Shown here piece by piece: positions 25,057 to 32,385 of a stretch of DNA of 32,385 bases. Made by a program: the position numbers and the translations under genes. Source of the DNA: Cytophagales bacterium. Its GTDB lineage: Bacteria; Bacteroidota; Bacteroidia; Cytophagales; Spirosomataceae. Where the stretch lies: NCBI GenBank assembly GCA_013298865.1, contig JAAFJL010000045.1, positions 1 through 32,385 on the forward strand, given 5' to 3'. The notes under the pieces were generated by a model that worked only from the letters and a program-made list of their open reading frames with translations, searched no databases and was not told the DNA's origin. The stretch's first letter is position 1. Each line of letters opens with the position of its first letter.

Positions 25057-25084
25057 TTCAAGAACTGGAATTTCTTGAATTCCC
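25057..25084. promoter_or_regulatory. Overlapping alternative hairpins in the lipoprotein leader
   Basis: TTCAAGAA (25057-25064) pairs with TTCTTGAA (25072-25079) over a 7-nt loop, about 20 nt before the lipoprotein start. GGAATT (25068-25073) can instead pair with AATTCC (25079-25084). The two stems share bases and exclude each other. It could be an operator or a leader switch; chance is also possible in AT-rich sequence. Confidence 0.25.
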
Positions 25085-25178
25085 GTTACTTATAATCTCT
25101 TCTCAAATACAAAGACGAAAGTTACATTAATTAAGGTTGCATCAAAAATAAATTTATTTTTTAGCGGTTGGGGGGTGG

Positions 25179-25250
25179 GGCTATTGGCTATTGGCTTTTA
25201 GCATTTGGCAATCTGTCGCCCAAAGCTAAAAGCCAACCGCCAATAGCTAA
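25179..25250. repeat. Large imperfect hairpin of TTGGCTTTTAGC words
   Basis: The segment 25179-25208 is largely complementary to about 25220-25248, sharing TTGGCTTTTAGC and CTATTGGC blocks. It lies just after the stop of the 25265 T9SS gene on the minus strand and before the lipoprotein leader, so it may terminate that gene. A perfect 18-bp AT palindrome, AAAAATAAATTTATTTTT, is at 25144-25161, nearer the lipoprotein gene. Confidence 0.5.
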
Positions 25251-25264
25251 AAACCAAAAAAAAA

Positions 25265-27091
25265 CTAACGAAGAATAGTGATACTTCCCTGATAACGGAA
25301 TGATGGGTCTGCTGGATTGGGTACAATTGTGTAGATGTATGAACCTGTTGGTAAGGTTTGTCCGTTGAGTGTTCCATCAAATTTATTGGTATAGTTACCT
25401 TTTGAATAGAAAACTTGTGTTCCCCAACGGTCAAAAACTTGAACTTCTGCTTCGGTGTAGGTATCTAAATTGAAGATTTCCCAAACGTCGTTTCGGCTAT
25501 CATTATTCGGAGAAAAAACATCTGGGATTGATACTCTCTGGTAAACATAAACCGTAACATCGTCTTTATTGGGACACCCCGCCGCAGAAGTTACAGTTAA
25601 TTCATATTTTGTTTGAACATCAGGCCTTGCCAAAGGATTCCCAATGGTTGCATTCGATAATTTCGTTGCTGGACTCCAAGAATAAGTATATCCTGTTCCC
25701 AGATTTCCCCTCAACATTACTCCTGCTGGGTCATTTTTCCAATAAATCTGGTTTTCTCCTAACTCAATCTGCGGAATAGGATTTACAGCAGCCGTTTGTT
25801 CGGCTTTTCCTTGTTCACAAACTAAAGTTCCGTTGAGTTGATATTTGATAACATGATTCCCTGTACCAGCAACTTTAGGGTCAAATTTATCTCCAATTAC
25901 GCCATCCCCAGAGTAAATGCCACCAGTCGGTTTTCCTGCTAAAGTAACGATGGGATTATTTGTACCACAAACTGGCAAAATGGGGTCTAAAGTTACTGCA
26001 ACTGCATTTACTTCAACCAAATCGTAGGTTTCTTTGGGCGAAGTACAACCTTCTTTATCCTTAATAAACAGCTCATATTTTCCTCCCTGAGTAACTGGCA
26101 ATTGGTTAAGATTTGAACCTGTAACTACGCCATTGCGAGTCCACGTGTAAACATCAGCACCAATCGGGGCAGTTAAAGTGGCAGTACTACCTGTACACAA
26201 TTGGGGCGACGAAAGGCTGGAAGTAATGGTAGCCTTGGGGTCTGAAACAATAAGAACACGAGTAGCAGAAACCGAAGGACAAGAAGTATTGCCCGTAGCA
26301 ATTCTGTATTCTATTGTATGTTTTCCTACACCAGCATTCTTAGGGCTAAACGTACCCAACAACGGATTCGTGATACCTGTTCCCGTATATGCACCGCCCA
26401 ATGGGGTTGCCGTAAGAGTATAAAGTGTCTGGTTTATATCACAAAAAAGCGTTTGAGTAGGATTAAAAGTAATCGTAGAATTCCCTGCAACCGTGACGGT
26501 ATAAGGAGAAGACACTGTAATACAGGTAGTGGTAATATCTTTTACTCTAAGGTAATAAGTGCCAGCCCCAGTAACTGTGTAATTGTCTAAAGTTGCCCCA
26601 ACAATACTATTCGTATTTTCATCTGTTCCATTCAGAAGCCATTTATATACATAGTTATTATCCTTTGTGGTTGCTTCTAATTTAAGATTATCACCCGTAC
26701 AAATTTCAGTTTTAACGGGTGTAGGAGTGATTGTTGCCGAAGGTGCTATGAGCTGTTTTACTTCAAACTTTTCAGATTGTACTAATGACCCATCTGTTTT
26801 TTTAATTTCTACATAATATTTTCCAGGATAAACATACCCTATTGATACTTTTGGATCAGTTGGAGGGGTCACTAATTTACTATAAAGTCCCGAACCTGCA
26901 GCATTTTCGCCGAACCACTCATAAGTAGAATAGTCTGCTTGTACCGCAACTCTCAATGTAATCTGGTCATTCGGACAAATTCCTGAATTATCTGCTGTGA
27001 TAAAGATTTGCCCCTGCAAATGAAAGCACAGGGGAAGGAGAAGAATTCCGAGGAGGAATCTAAGATATTTTGTTTTGCAAGGATTAGGCAC
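25265..27091 (-). CDS. T9SS type-B sorting domain protein with Ig/PKD-like repeats
   Basis: A 608-residue secreted protein. The start is GTG at 27091 (an in-frame TAA lies four codons upstream), giving a signal peptide MPNPCKTKYLRFLLGILLLP ending near LQGQ. The body has several Ig/PKD-like domains with a recurring core of the form xYxYxWxxNG (YVYKWLLNGTDENT, DVYTWTRNG, YTYSWSPATK). The C-terminus is a type-B sorting domain starting VSIPDVFSPNNDSRNDVWEI and containing VFDRWGTQVFY. It resembles the protein encoded at 19113 in the shared sorting domain and domain type. It probably acts as a surface adhesin or structural protein exported by the type IX system; no enzyme motif is seen. Confidence 0.9.
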   Translation of the reverse strand: MPNPCKTKYLRFLLGILLLPLCFHLQGQIFITADNSGICPNDQITLRVAVQADYSTYEWFGENAAGSGLYSKLVTPPTDPKVSIGYVYPGKYYVEIKKTDGSLVQSEKFEVKQLIAPSATITPTPVKTEICTGDNLKLEATTKDNNYVYKWLLNGTDENTNSIVGATLDNYTVTGAGTYYLRVKDITTTCITVSSPYTVTVAGNSTITFNPTQTLFCDINQTLYTLTATPLGGAYTGTGITNPLLGTFSPKNAGVGKHTIEYRIATGNTSCPSVSATRVLIVSDPKATITSSLSSPQLCTGSTATLTAPIGADVYTWTRNGVVTGSNLNQLPVTQGGKYELFIKDKEGCTSPKETYDLVEVNAVAVTLDPILPVCGTNNPIVTLAGKPTGGIYSGDGVIGDKFDPKVAGTGNHVIKYQLNGTLVCEQGKAEQTAAVNPIPQIELGENQIYWKNDPAGVMLRGNLGTGYTYSWSPATKLSNATIGNPLARPDVQTKYELTVTSAAGCPNKDDVTVYVYQRVSIPDVFSPNNDSRNDVWEIFNLDTYTEAEVQVFDRWGTQVFYSKGNYTNKFDGTLNGQTLPTGSYIYTIVPNPADPSFRYQGSITILR

Positions 27092-27153
27092 AAATACCTG
27101 ATTTTAGGGTTTGGGATTCTTTTGAAATCTCCACAAATTTAGCAAGATTTTAT

Positions 27154-27184
27154 CAAAGATTATATTTTGCAAAATTTGAGCAAA
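27154..27184 (-). promoter_or_regulatory. Candidate promoter of the 25265-27091 gene
   Basis: On the minus strand TTTG (plus 27181-27184) is followed after 19 nt by AATCTTTG (plus 27154-27161), seven of eight to TAnnTTTG. It lies about 63 nt before the GTG start. Consensus-based. Confidence 0.4.
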
Positions 27185-27302
27185 AATTACACCAATTTTC
27201 GTTTTTATTTTTTAAACGTAAGTCTTTGGTTTTTAGTGTATTGTAGATGTATGCTGAATATCTAAGCAATTTCTTTTTTATGCCATATTCACAACCCAAA
27301 CA

Positions 27303-27343
27303 GATGTTTTTTTTGTTAATTTCCTAAAAAACATCTACTTTTC
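27303..27343 (+). promoter_or_regulatory. Candidate promoter with overlapping 10-bp palindrome
   Basis: TTTG (27312-27315), a 20-nt spacer, then TACTTTTC (27336-27343, seven of eight to TAnnTTTG). A perfect 10-bp inverted repeat, GATGTTTTTT (27303-27312) with AAAAAACATC (27326-27335), covers the start of the -33 box and abuts the -7 box. A repressor bound there would block the polymerase. The WGR/HEAT gene starts at 27379. Confidence 0.45.
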
Positions 27344-27378
27344 AACTTCAATTCCTAACAACCTACCTATCATCCTGC

Positions 27379-30300
27379 ATGAAACTCATCAAACAATCCA
27401 AGTTATTTTTCAAAGAAGGCAATTCTGATAAAGTCTATGAAATCGACCTTTGTGAAGTCGGTAGTGGTCAATTTGTGGTCAATTTTCGTTTTGGCAAACG
27501 TGGAAGTATCTTGAAAGAAGGTACTAAAACCGATAAACCCATCAGCCTCAATTCTGCGGAACAAGTCTATGATGCTTTGGAAGCTGAGAAACGTAAAAAA
27601 GGCTATCAGACTGAGAGTGAGATGTTTCAGCCACTTCCAGAAGTCCCTACTGTGGATTTACCCAATGCCAATTTCTCTGATAATGCCATTATGAAACGGC
27701 TTCAAGGCTTTGTTACGGGGACAAATCCTTACAAAACTGAATGGAAAGCATCAAGGGTGATTTGGCGTGCAGGCGAATTAAAACTCCAAGAAGCCGTCCC
27801 ATTTATCATCCGACTGACCGATAGAGGAGACGAAATGCAACGTTATTGTGCCTTGTGGGCGTTGGCTCGCATGGGTGATGCCTCCGCCGAAAGGACGATG
27901 AATGTATATTTTTCTAACCAAAAATATACCGAAAAAACTCGTAGAATAGCAGGAGAAGGTTTGGTGCAAGTATTGAAAGGAGATGCCCGCCAAGAACATC
28001 TTAATTATTACCTCAATCGTCTTCCAGAAGACCTTAAAAACGCACTTACGAATGTAGAAGTTTTAGGGAAAATTTTACAAGAAAAAATTAGCTTAAACCT
28101 AACAGGAGAGTTTGATTTCTTAGAAGATTTATACATTTTATCCATTGATAATCAGATACTTAAAAAAGAATTAGTTGCCATTTTTAGAGAAATTCCTTTG
28201 AAAGCTAATTTCTTTAAACCTGTTCGTCATATCTTAAAAATTGCTGAGGTTCGGGATGATTTTGAGGTCTTGGGCTTACTTTCTTATCGCTTTGAAAGAA
28301 CGCTTGAAATGTATAAAAAACCTATTGATTATTATGGATATGGAGACGATAGTGCTGACTATATTCCAGCTATCGGTCAGCAAATTAAGGTCAAGGCTGA
28401 ATTGAAAAAGAAAAATAGTAGAATTGCCTACTCAGACCGTACAAGGGCATATTTGATTCGTAGAACTTTACGAAATTTGAATGAATTAGGGCAACGAAAT
28501 CAGCAAGAATATGTGAAATTAGCCATGTCGATTTTACTTGCTTATGATTCAAAAACGGATTACAAAGCCGAATATTCGGTTACGGAATATTCTTGGCAAA
28601 ATGGTTATAGAAGCTATCAAAAATACTTCCCTGCGTATGCAGATGCTGTTTTTATGAATTTGATTTTGTACGGCGGAGGCGATAGATTGACTTTTAATGG
28701 AAAAAGTTGGTTTGTGACTGATAAAAATAACGCTACCATTTCAAACAGACCTCAAAATACTCGAAGTCTTAGTTCTTCACAAGACCAACAACAAGGGGGG
28801 ATTTTGAATCGTGTTTTTGATTCAGTTTTTTCTATGTTTTCAAAGAAGAAAAATGAAGAGAATCAGACCCCGCAAACTGTAAATCAACCCATTATACCTC
28901 CGCCAACTCTTCCCAAAACAAATCGTAAAAGAGAAGAATTATACCCTCATTTGTGGGATAATATTCCGCAGGCTTATATTCAGTTATTGTTGAAAGCCAA
29001 AGTTGATGAAATTCATGGATTTGCGGTACAGAATCTCATTGAACATCCTGATTATGAGAAGATTAAAGAGCGAATTGATTTTCCACTAATTCATCAATTT
29101 TTAGCTTCTGAGTATTTAATTACGGCAGGTTTTGGTTTGGAATTAGTCAAAGAAAAACTCACTGAAAATCCCGATAAAGCCATCACGATTTCGCTATTGA
29201 ATAGTCCTTTGCTTGAAGCAAGAAAGTTTGGATTAGAGATAATTGAGAAGGATGTTGAAGCGTATTTGGGCGAGTCAGCTTTTGTGACAAATTTGGTTTT
29301 TTCAAAGTATGAAGATGTGCGTTTGTGGGCTACAATGTCATTGATAAAACGAAATGTCAACGAAGTCCAACAACAACTTTTAGTAGGGCGAAGTGTATCA
29401 CTTTTATCGACTTTCCACGAAAATAATGAACTCAATAACGCCATTATCAAGGACGGAACGAGGATTTTACTCAAAAACTGTTCTGATGCTTTGCAGAATG
29501 TTAGCAATCAGGTCATTTTGGATTTATTGAGTTCGCCCGTGGAGGCTGTCCAAGTTTTTGCAGTTAAGATTATAATTCTAAAAAATGCCCAAATTTCTGC
29601 CGAAATGCTTTGTTCCTTATTGGCGAGTCCGTTTGAGCAAGTTCGTCAGGCGGGAAGCGAGTTATTGACGGAACAAAAAAATCGTATTGCCACCGACAAG
29701 CCTTTTGCGGATGCTTTGGTCAATTACCTTGTGCCTTTGTTGATGAAAAAAGAGCCTTACGAAGGACTGCACGAAGACATTTCAAAGATGCTCACAACTC
29801 AGTTGGTCGAACATCTTCAAGCGGTTGATACCAATACCACGATTCGATTGATTCACTCAAACTATGTACCTGCCCAAGATTTAGGAATGGTCTTGTTGAA
29901 CAAATATGTTGATGCTAATTCATTGACAATGAGACAGATAACTAATTTTTCAAACCACGAACAAGTAAATATACGTCAATGGACTTGGAATTATTTTACA
30001 AAGAATACTGCCCGAATCAAGTTTGAAAGAGAAGAATCCATCCGAATTTTAGATGTCAAATGGGATGATAGCCGAGACTTTGCAACACGTTATTTCAGAG
30101 ATAACTTTGAAGTAAACGATTGGACACCAGAGGTTTTGATTGGCATTGCAGATTCTGTCAGACCAGATATTGAAGCCTTCGGAAGAGAATTGATTAGCCG
30201 TTTCTTTGAAGATGGCCAGGGCGAAGAATATTTGTTAAAATTGAGTCAGCATCCAAGTTTGGGTGTACAGTTATTTGCTACTAATTATTTAGAAAGATTT

Positions 30301-30588
30301 GCCGTGAATGATGCGGAGAAATTGAAAAACTTAGATTATTATTTCCGCTCGGTGCTTACGAGAGTGAACAAAGGGCGAAGTTCAAAATCCAGAATTTTCA
30401 GTTTTTTACATCAAGAAGCCCTTAAATCAGAAGCATCGGCAACGGTGGTTTCGGATATTTTGAGAGATGTTTCAGCCACAGTTTCCATCGAAGATAAAGC
30501 CACTTGTATAACTATTATGCGGTCATTACAGGAACGTTTTGAGGGATTATATTTGCCTTTGAAAGTTGTTGAATTTGAGACGAGATAG
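27379..30588 (+). CDS. WGR-domain protein with HEAT-like helical repeats
   Basis: A 1069-residue cytoplasmic protein. Residues 1-80 are a WGR domain (the module named for Trp-Gly-Arg in PARPs and E. coli MolR/YehI): FKEGNSDKVYEIDL, FVVNFRFGKRGSI in place of WGRxG, and the closing AEKRKKGY. The rest is alpha-helical with HEAT-like repeats (for example VPFIIRLTDRGDEMQRYCAL, VRLWATMSLIKRN, VQVFAVKIIILKN), split by a Pro/Gln/Lys-rich linker at about 490-525. WGR domains bind nucleic-acid ends in PARPs, but here the central Trp is Phe. Length and order are like the MolR-type proteins that accompany MoxR-type AAA and VWA proteins in some bacteria; those partners are not in the window. Confidence 0.82.
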   Translation: MKLIKQSKLFFKEGNSDKVYEIDLCEVGSGQFVVNFRFGKRGSILKEGTKTDKPISLNSAEQVYDALEAEKRKKGYQTESEMFQPLPEVPTVDLPNANFSDNAIMKRLQGFVTGTNPYKTEWKASRVIWRAGELKLQEAVPFIIRLTDRGDEMQRYCALWALARMGDASAERTMNVYFSNQKYTEKTRRIAGEGLVQVLKGDARQEHLNYYLNRLPEDLKNALTNVEVLGKILQEKISLNLTGEFDFLEDLYILSIDNQILKKELVAIFREIPLKANFFKPVRHILKIAEVRDDFEVLGLLSYRFERTLEMYKKPIDYYGYGDDSADYIPAIGQQIKVKAELKKKNSRIAYSDRTRAYLIRRTLRNLNELGQRNQQEYVKLAMSILLAYDSKTDYKAEYSVTEYSWQNGYRSYQKYFPAYADAVFMNLILYGGGDRLTFNGKSWFVTDKNNATISNRPQNTRSLSSSQDQQQGGILNRVFDSVFSMFSKKKNEENQTPQTVNQPIIPPPTLPKTNRKREELYPHLWDNIPQAYIQLLLKAKVDEIHGFAVQNLIEHPDYEKIKERIDFPLIHQFLASEYLITAGFGLELVKEKLTENPDKAITISLLNSPLLEARKFGLEIIEKDVEAYLGESAFVTNLVFSKYEDVRLWATMSLIKRNVNEVQQQLLVGRSVSLLSTFHENNELNNAIIKDGTRILLKNCSDALQNVSNQVILDLLSSPVEAVQVFAVKIIILKNAQISAEMLCSLLASPFEQVRQAGSELLTEQKNRIATDKPFADALVNYLVPLLMKKEPYEGLHEDISKMLTTQLVEHLQAVDTNTTIRLIHSNYVPAQDLGMVLLNKYVDANSLTMRQITNFSNHEQVNIRQWTWNYFTKNTARIKFEREESIRILDVKWDDSRDFATRYFRDNFEVNDWTPEVLIGIADSVRPDIEAFGRELISRFFEDGQGEEYLLKLSQHPSLGVQLFATNYLERFAVNDAEKLKNLDYYFRSVLTRVNKGRSSKSRIFSFLHQEALKSEASATVVSDILRDVSATVSIEDKATCITIMRSLQERFEGLYLPLKVVEFETR

Positions 30589-30589
30589 A

Positions 30590-30688
30590 TTTACGGGTAC
30601 TAAAAAATACAATTTATGTAATTTTACGCCTACTATTTTTTATATTTACCTCATATTTACGGGTACTAAAAAATATAAAACGCATGAA
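30590..30688 (+). repeat. Three 33-bp phased repeats upstream of the ATPase gene
   Basis: Units start at 30590, 30623 and 30656, exactly 33 bp apart. Units 1 and 3 begin TTTACGGGTACTAAAAAATA (21 identical bases counting the preceding A); unit 2 begins TTTACGCCTACTATTTTTTATA, sharing TTTACG-NN-TACTA but with G and A runs exchanged for C and T. The set starts right after the WGR/HEAT stop codon and the last unit includes the ATPase ATG. Likely an operator array or control region. Confidence 0.55.
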
Positions 30689-32018
30689 AAAGCACATAGA
30701 ACGTAAAATAGACAAGGTTTTAATTGATTGGAAGAATAAGCCAGATAGGAAGCCTTTATTATTACGTGGGGCGAGACAAGTTGGGAAATCAACGGCAGTT
30801 CAAGAATTATCGAAACATTTTGAAAATTATGTTGAAATAAATTTTGAGTCACAAATTGAGGTACATCAGTTTTTTAAAGGAAATCTAAATCCCGAAAGCA
30901 TTTGCGAAAACCTTTCTCTCTATTTTAATACGCCTATTATTCCAGGTAAAACATTATTGTTTTTTGATGAAATTCAGTCATGTTTACCAGCTATTTCATC
31001 TTTACGTTTTTTTTATGAAAAATTACCCGCATTACATCTGATTTCTGCGGGTTCATTATTAGAATTTGCATTGGAACAACTACCCTCATTTGGTGTTGGA
31101 CGAGTACGTTCTGTTTTCATATTTCCACTTTCTTTTGACGAGTTTTTAGGAAGTTTAGGAGAACAAAAATTGGTAGAATTAAAAAAGAAGGCAAACCCAG
31201 CAAATCCCTTACCAATACCATTTCATCAGAAACTCATTGACTATTTTAAAAAGTTTTTGATTATTGGTGGAATGCCAGAAGCGGTTTCTGTTTATGCAAG
31301 TGGCGGAAGTTTTTTGGATGTCCAATCGGTCTTAGATGATTTATTGGTTTCAATAAAGGCTGATTTTGCAAAATATAAACAAAAAGTACCTTCAACAAGA
31401 ATAAATGAGGTTTTTGAGTCAATAGTTCACCAAAATGGAGGGAAATTTATCTATACAAAAGCCGCCACACAAACCAGTTTATTGCAAATTAAAGAGGCTG
31501 TTCAGTTATTATCTATGGCTGGATTAGTGATACCTGTTACGCACAGTTCTGCCAACGGGGTTCCTCTTGGGGCAGAGATTGATGAAAAAAAAAGGAAGTT
31601 AATGTTGTTTGATACAGGTTTATATCAACGTTTTTTAGACCTAAATGCAGGTCAAATTTTAGCCCAAGACGATTTTGATTCCATCAATAAAGGTGCAATT
31701 GCAGAAATGTATGTTGGGTTAGAATATTTGAAATATGGAAGTCCATTTCAACATGAAAATCTCTATTATTGGCACCGTGAAAATGCGAATAGTAATGCAG
31801 AAGTAGATTATGTGATAGCTCAAAATCAACAAATTATTCCAATAGAAATAAAAGCCTCCAAAAAAGGGGCAATGCAAAGTCTTTTTCAATTTATGAAAGA
31901 GAAAAATAGTGAAAAAGGAATACGTATTTCCTTGGAAAATTTTACAGAAATCCCTCTAATAGATGTGATTCCATTATATGCAATTTCAACAATAAGAGAT
32001 TTACCAACAAACCCATAA
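30684..32018 (+). CDS. AAA_14-type ATPase with C-terminal DUF4143
   Basis: A 444-residue cytoplasmic ATPase of the AAA_14/DUF4143 group. Walker A is GARQVGKST (29-37), Walker B LLFFDEIQ (91-98) and the SAGS sensor region 121-124. The FPLSFDEFL and IGGMPEAV motifs are typical of the group. The C-terminal DUF4143 part carries PD-(D/E)XK-like residues: Glu340 in GAIAE, NAEVDYV (Asp375) and IPIEIKASKKG (Glu388, Lys390). These proteins are very common in Bacteroidota and archaea but have no settled function. It lies between two WGR genes, 95 bp after the first and 6 bp before the second, so the second is likely co-transcribed with it. Confidence 0.92.
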   Translation: MKKHIERKIDKVLIDWKNKPDRKPLLLRGARQVGKSTAVQELSKHFENYVEINFESQIEVHQFFKGNLNPESICENLSLYFNTPIIPGKTLLFFDEIQSCLPAISSLRFFYEKLPALHLISAGSLLEFALEQLPSFGVGRVRSVFIFPLSFDEFLGSLGEQKLVELKKKANPANPLPIPFHQKLIDYFKKFLIIGGMPEAVSVYASGGSFLDVQSVLDDLLVSIKADFAKYKQKVPSTRINEVFESIVHQNGGKFIYTKAATQTSLLQIKEAVQLLSMAGLVIPVTHSSANGVPLGAEIDEKKRKLMLFDTGLYQRFLDLNAGQILAQDDFDSINKGAIAEMYVGLEYLKYGSPFQHENLYYWHRENANSNAEVDYVIAQNQQIIPIEIKASKKGAMQSLFQFMKEKNSEKGIRISLENFTEIPLIDVIPLYAISTIRDLPTNP

Positions 32019-32024
32019 AACAGA

Positions 32025-32385
32025 ATGCAAAAAACTTATTTAGAATTATCAGAAGACGAAGGTTCGAGTCATAAATTTTATGAAGTCATTGCCGATGGAC
32101 TTTCTGTAAATATTCGTTACGGACGGATTGGCGACAATGGTCAGTCTTCTTCGAGTGCCTTTACTTCGGAGGCTGATGCGTTGGCTTTTGCCGCTAAAAA
32201 AGTAAAAGAAAAATCTAAAAAAGGATATGCTGAGGCAGTAATGGGACAACGCCAAAGCCGTGCCATCAGTCGCCGTGTGATTCAGAGTAATTCATCGACG
32301 GTTAAGCAAAAACTGCCAATCACATGGAAATTCAACACGGGTTCGGCTGCCTTCGGGATTTATATTGATGCCAAAAGTTGTTGGG
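32025..32385 (+). CDS. Second WGR-domain protein, truncated by window end
   Basis: The open frame starts at ATG 32025 and runs off the window after 120 codons. Residues 1-75 are a WGR domain: LSEDEGSSHKFYEVIADGLS, VNIRYGRIGDNGQ (Tyr in place of the Trp) and VKEKSKKGYAE. After a Ser/Gln/Arg linker a new domain begins with KLPITWKFNTGSAAFGIYID, which resembles the first blade of a beta-propeller of PQQ or WD type; this is a guess from a few residues. It begins 6 bp after the ATPase stop, so the two genes probably share a transcript. Its full length and partners lie outside the window. Confidence 0.75.
   Translation, partial: MQKTYLELSEDEGSSHKFYEVIADGLSVNIRYGRIGDNGQSSSSAFTSEADALAFAAKKVKEKSKKGYAEAVMGQRQSRAISRRVIQSNSSTVKQKLPITWKFNTGSAAFGIYIDAKSCW

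Noticed and set aside
21657-25250. Inverted repeats as possible CRISPR or transposon ends
   Set aside because: There are no regularly spaced direct repeats with spacers and no transposase, so they are treated as hairpin elements.

Overview
The window reads as a low-GC chromosome segment from a member of the Bacteroidota, most likely a Cytophagales-type bacterium. This rests on several features: two large secreted proteins ending in the type IX secretion (T9SS) type-B 'gliding motility-associated' sorting domain, a divergent tsaD/tamB pair, an ECF sigma factor paired with a membrane protein carrying a C-terminal beta-barrel, and promoter-like boxes of the Bacteroidota type (TTTG, 19-21 nt, TAnnTTTG). 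No rRNA, tRNA, CRISPR array or transposase was seen. No gap between genes exceeds about 300 bases once the starts are corrected.

Layout. 1-3020 is accessory: an XRE regulator with two operator-like palindromes at its start, a possible small transcript in the opposite direction, a TauE/SafE permease, a small coiled-coil protein with seven consecutive Asn-at-d heptads, and a HigBA-type toxin-antitoxin pair. 3023-10790 is mainly metabolic and housekeeping: a nitroreductase, dapF, a GH29 alpha-L-fucosidase, a beta-lactamase-fold lipoprotein, recG and tsaD. A GxxExxY protein (10860) and a hairpin-forming intergenic repeat lie between tsaD and tamB (11417-15964). 15997-19024 holds a run of minus-strand genes: a four-helix membrane protein, a TetR regulator, a three-gene unit (SRPBCC protein, small secreted protein, membrane protein) and a Crp/Fnr regulator.

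19113-27091 is a minus-strand cell-surface block: a T9SS type-B protein, a 608-residue protein of the same kind, a lipoprotein with about five PepSY-like units, an ECF sigma factor, and a protein with a cytoplasmic segment, one membrane helix, a long disordered linker and a C-terminal beta-barrel. The last protein has the layout of the dual membrane-spanning anti-sigma factors described in Bacteroides, so an envelope-sensing circuit is likely here.

27379-32385 is a plus-strand cluster: a WGR-domain/HEAT-type protein, an AAA_14/DUF4143 ATPase preceded by three copies of a 33-bp phased repeat, and a second WGR protein cut off by the window edge. With the promoter/palindrome upstream of the first WGR gene, this is the most promising candidate for a poorly described system. 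Seven or more inverted-repeat elements sit between genes, two of them overlapping stop codons.
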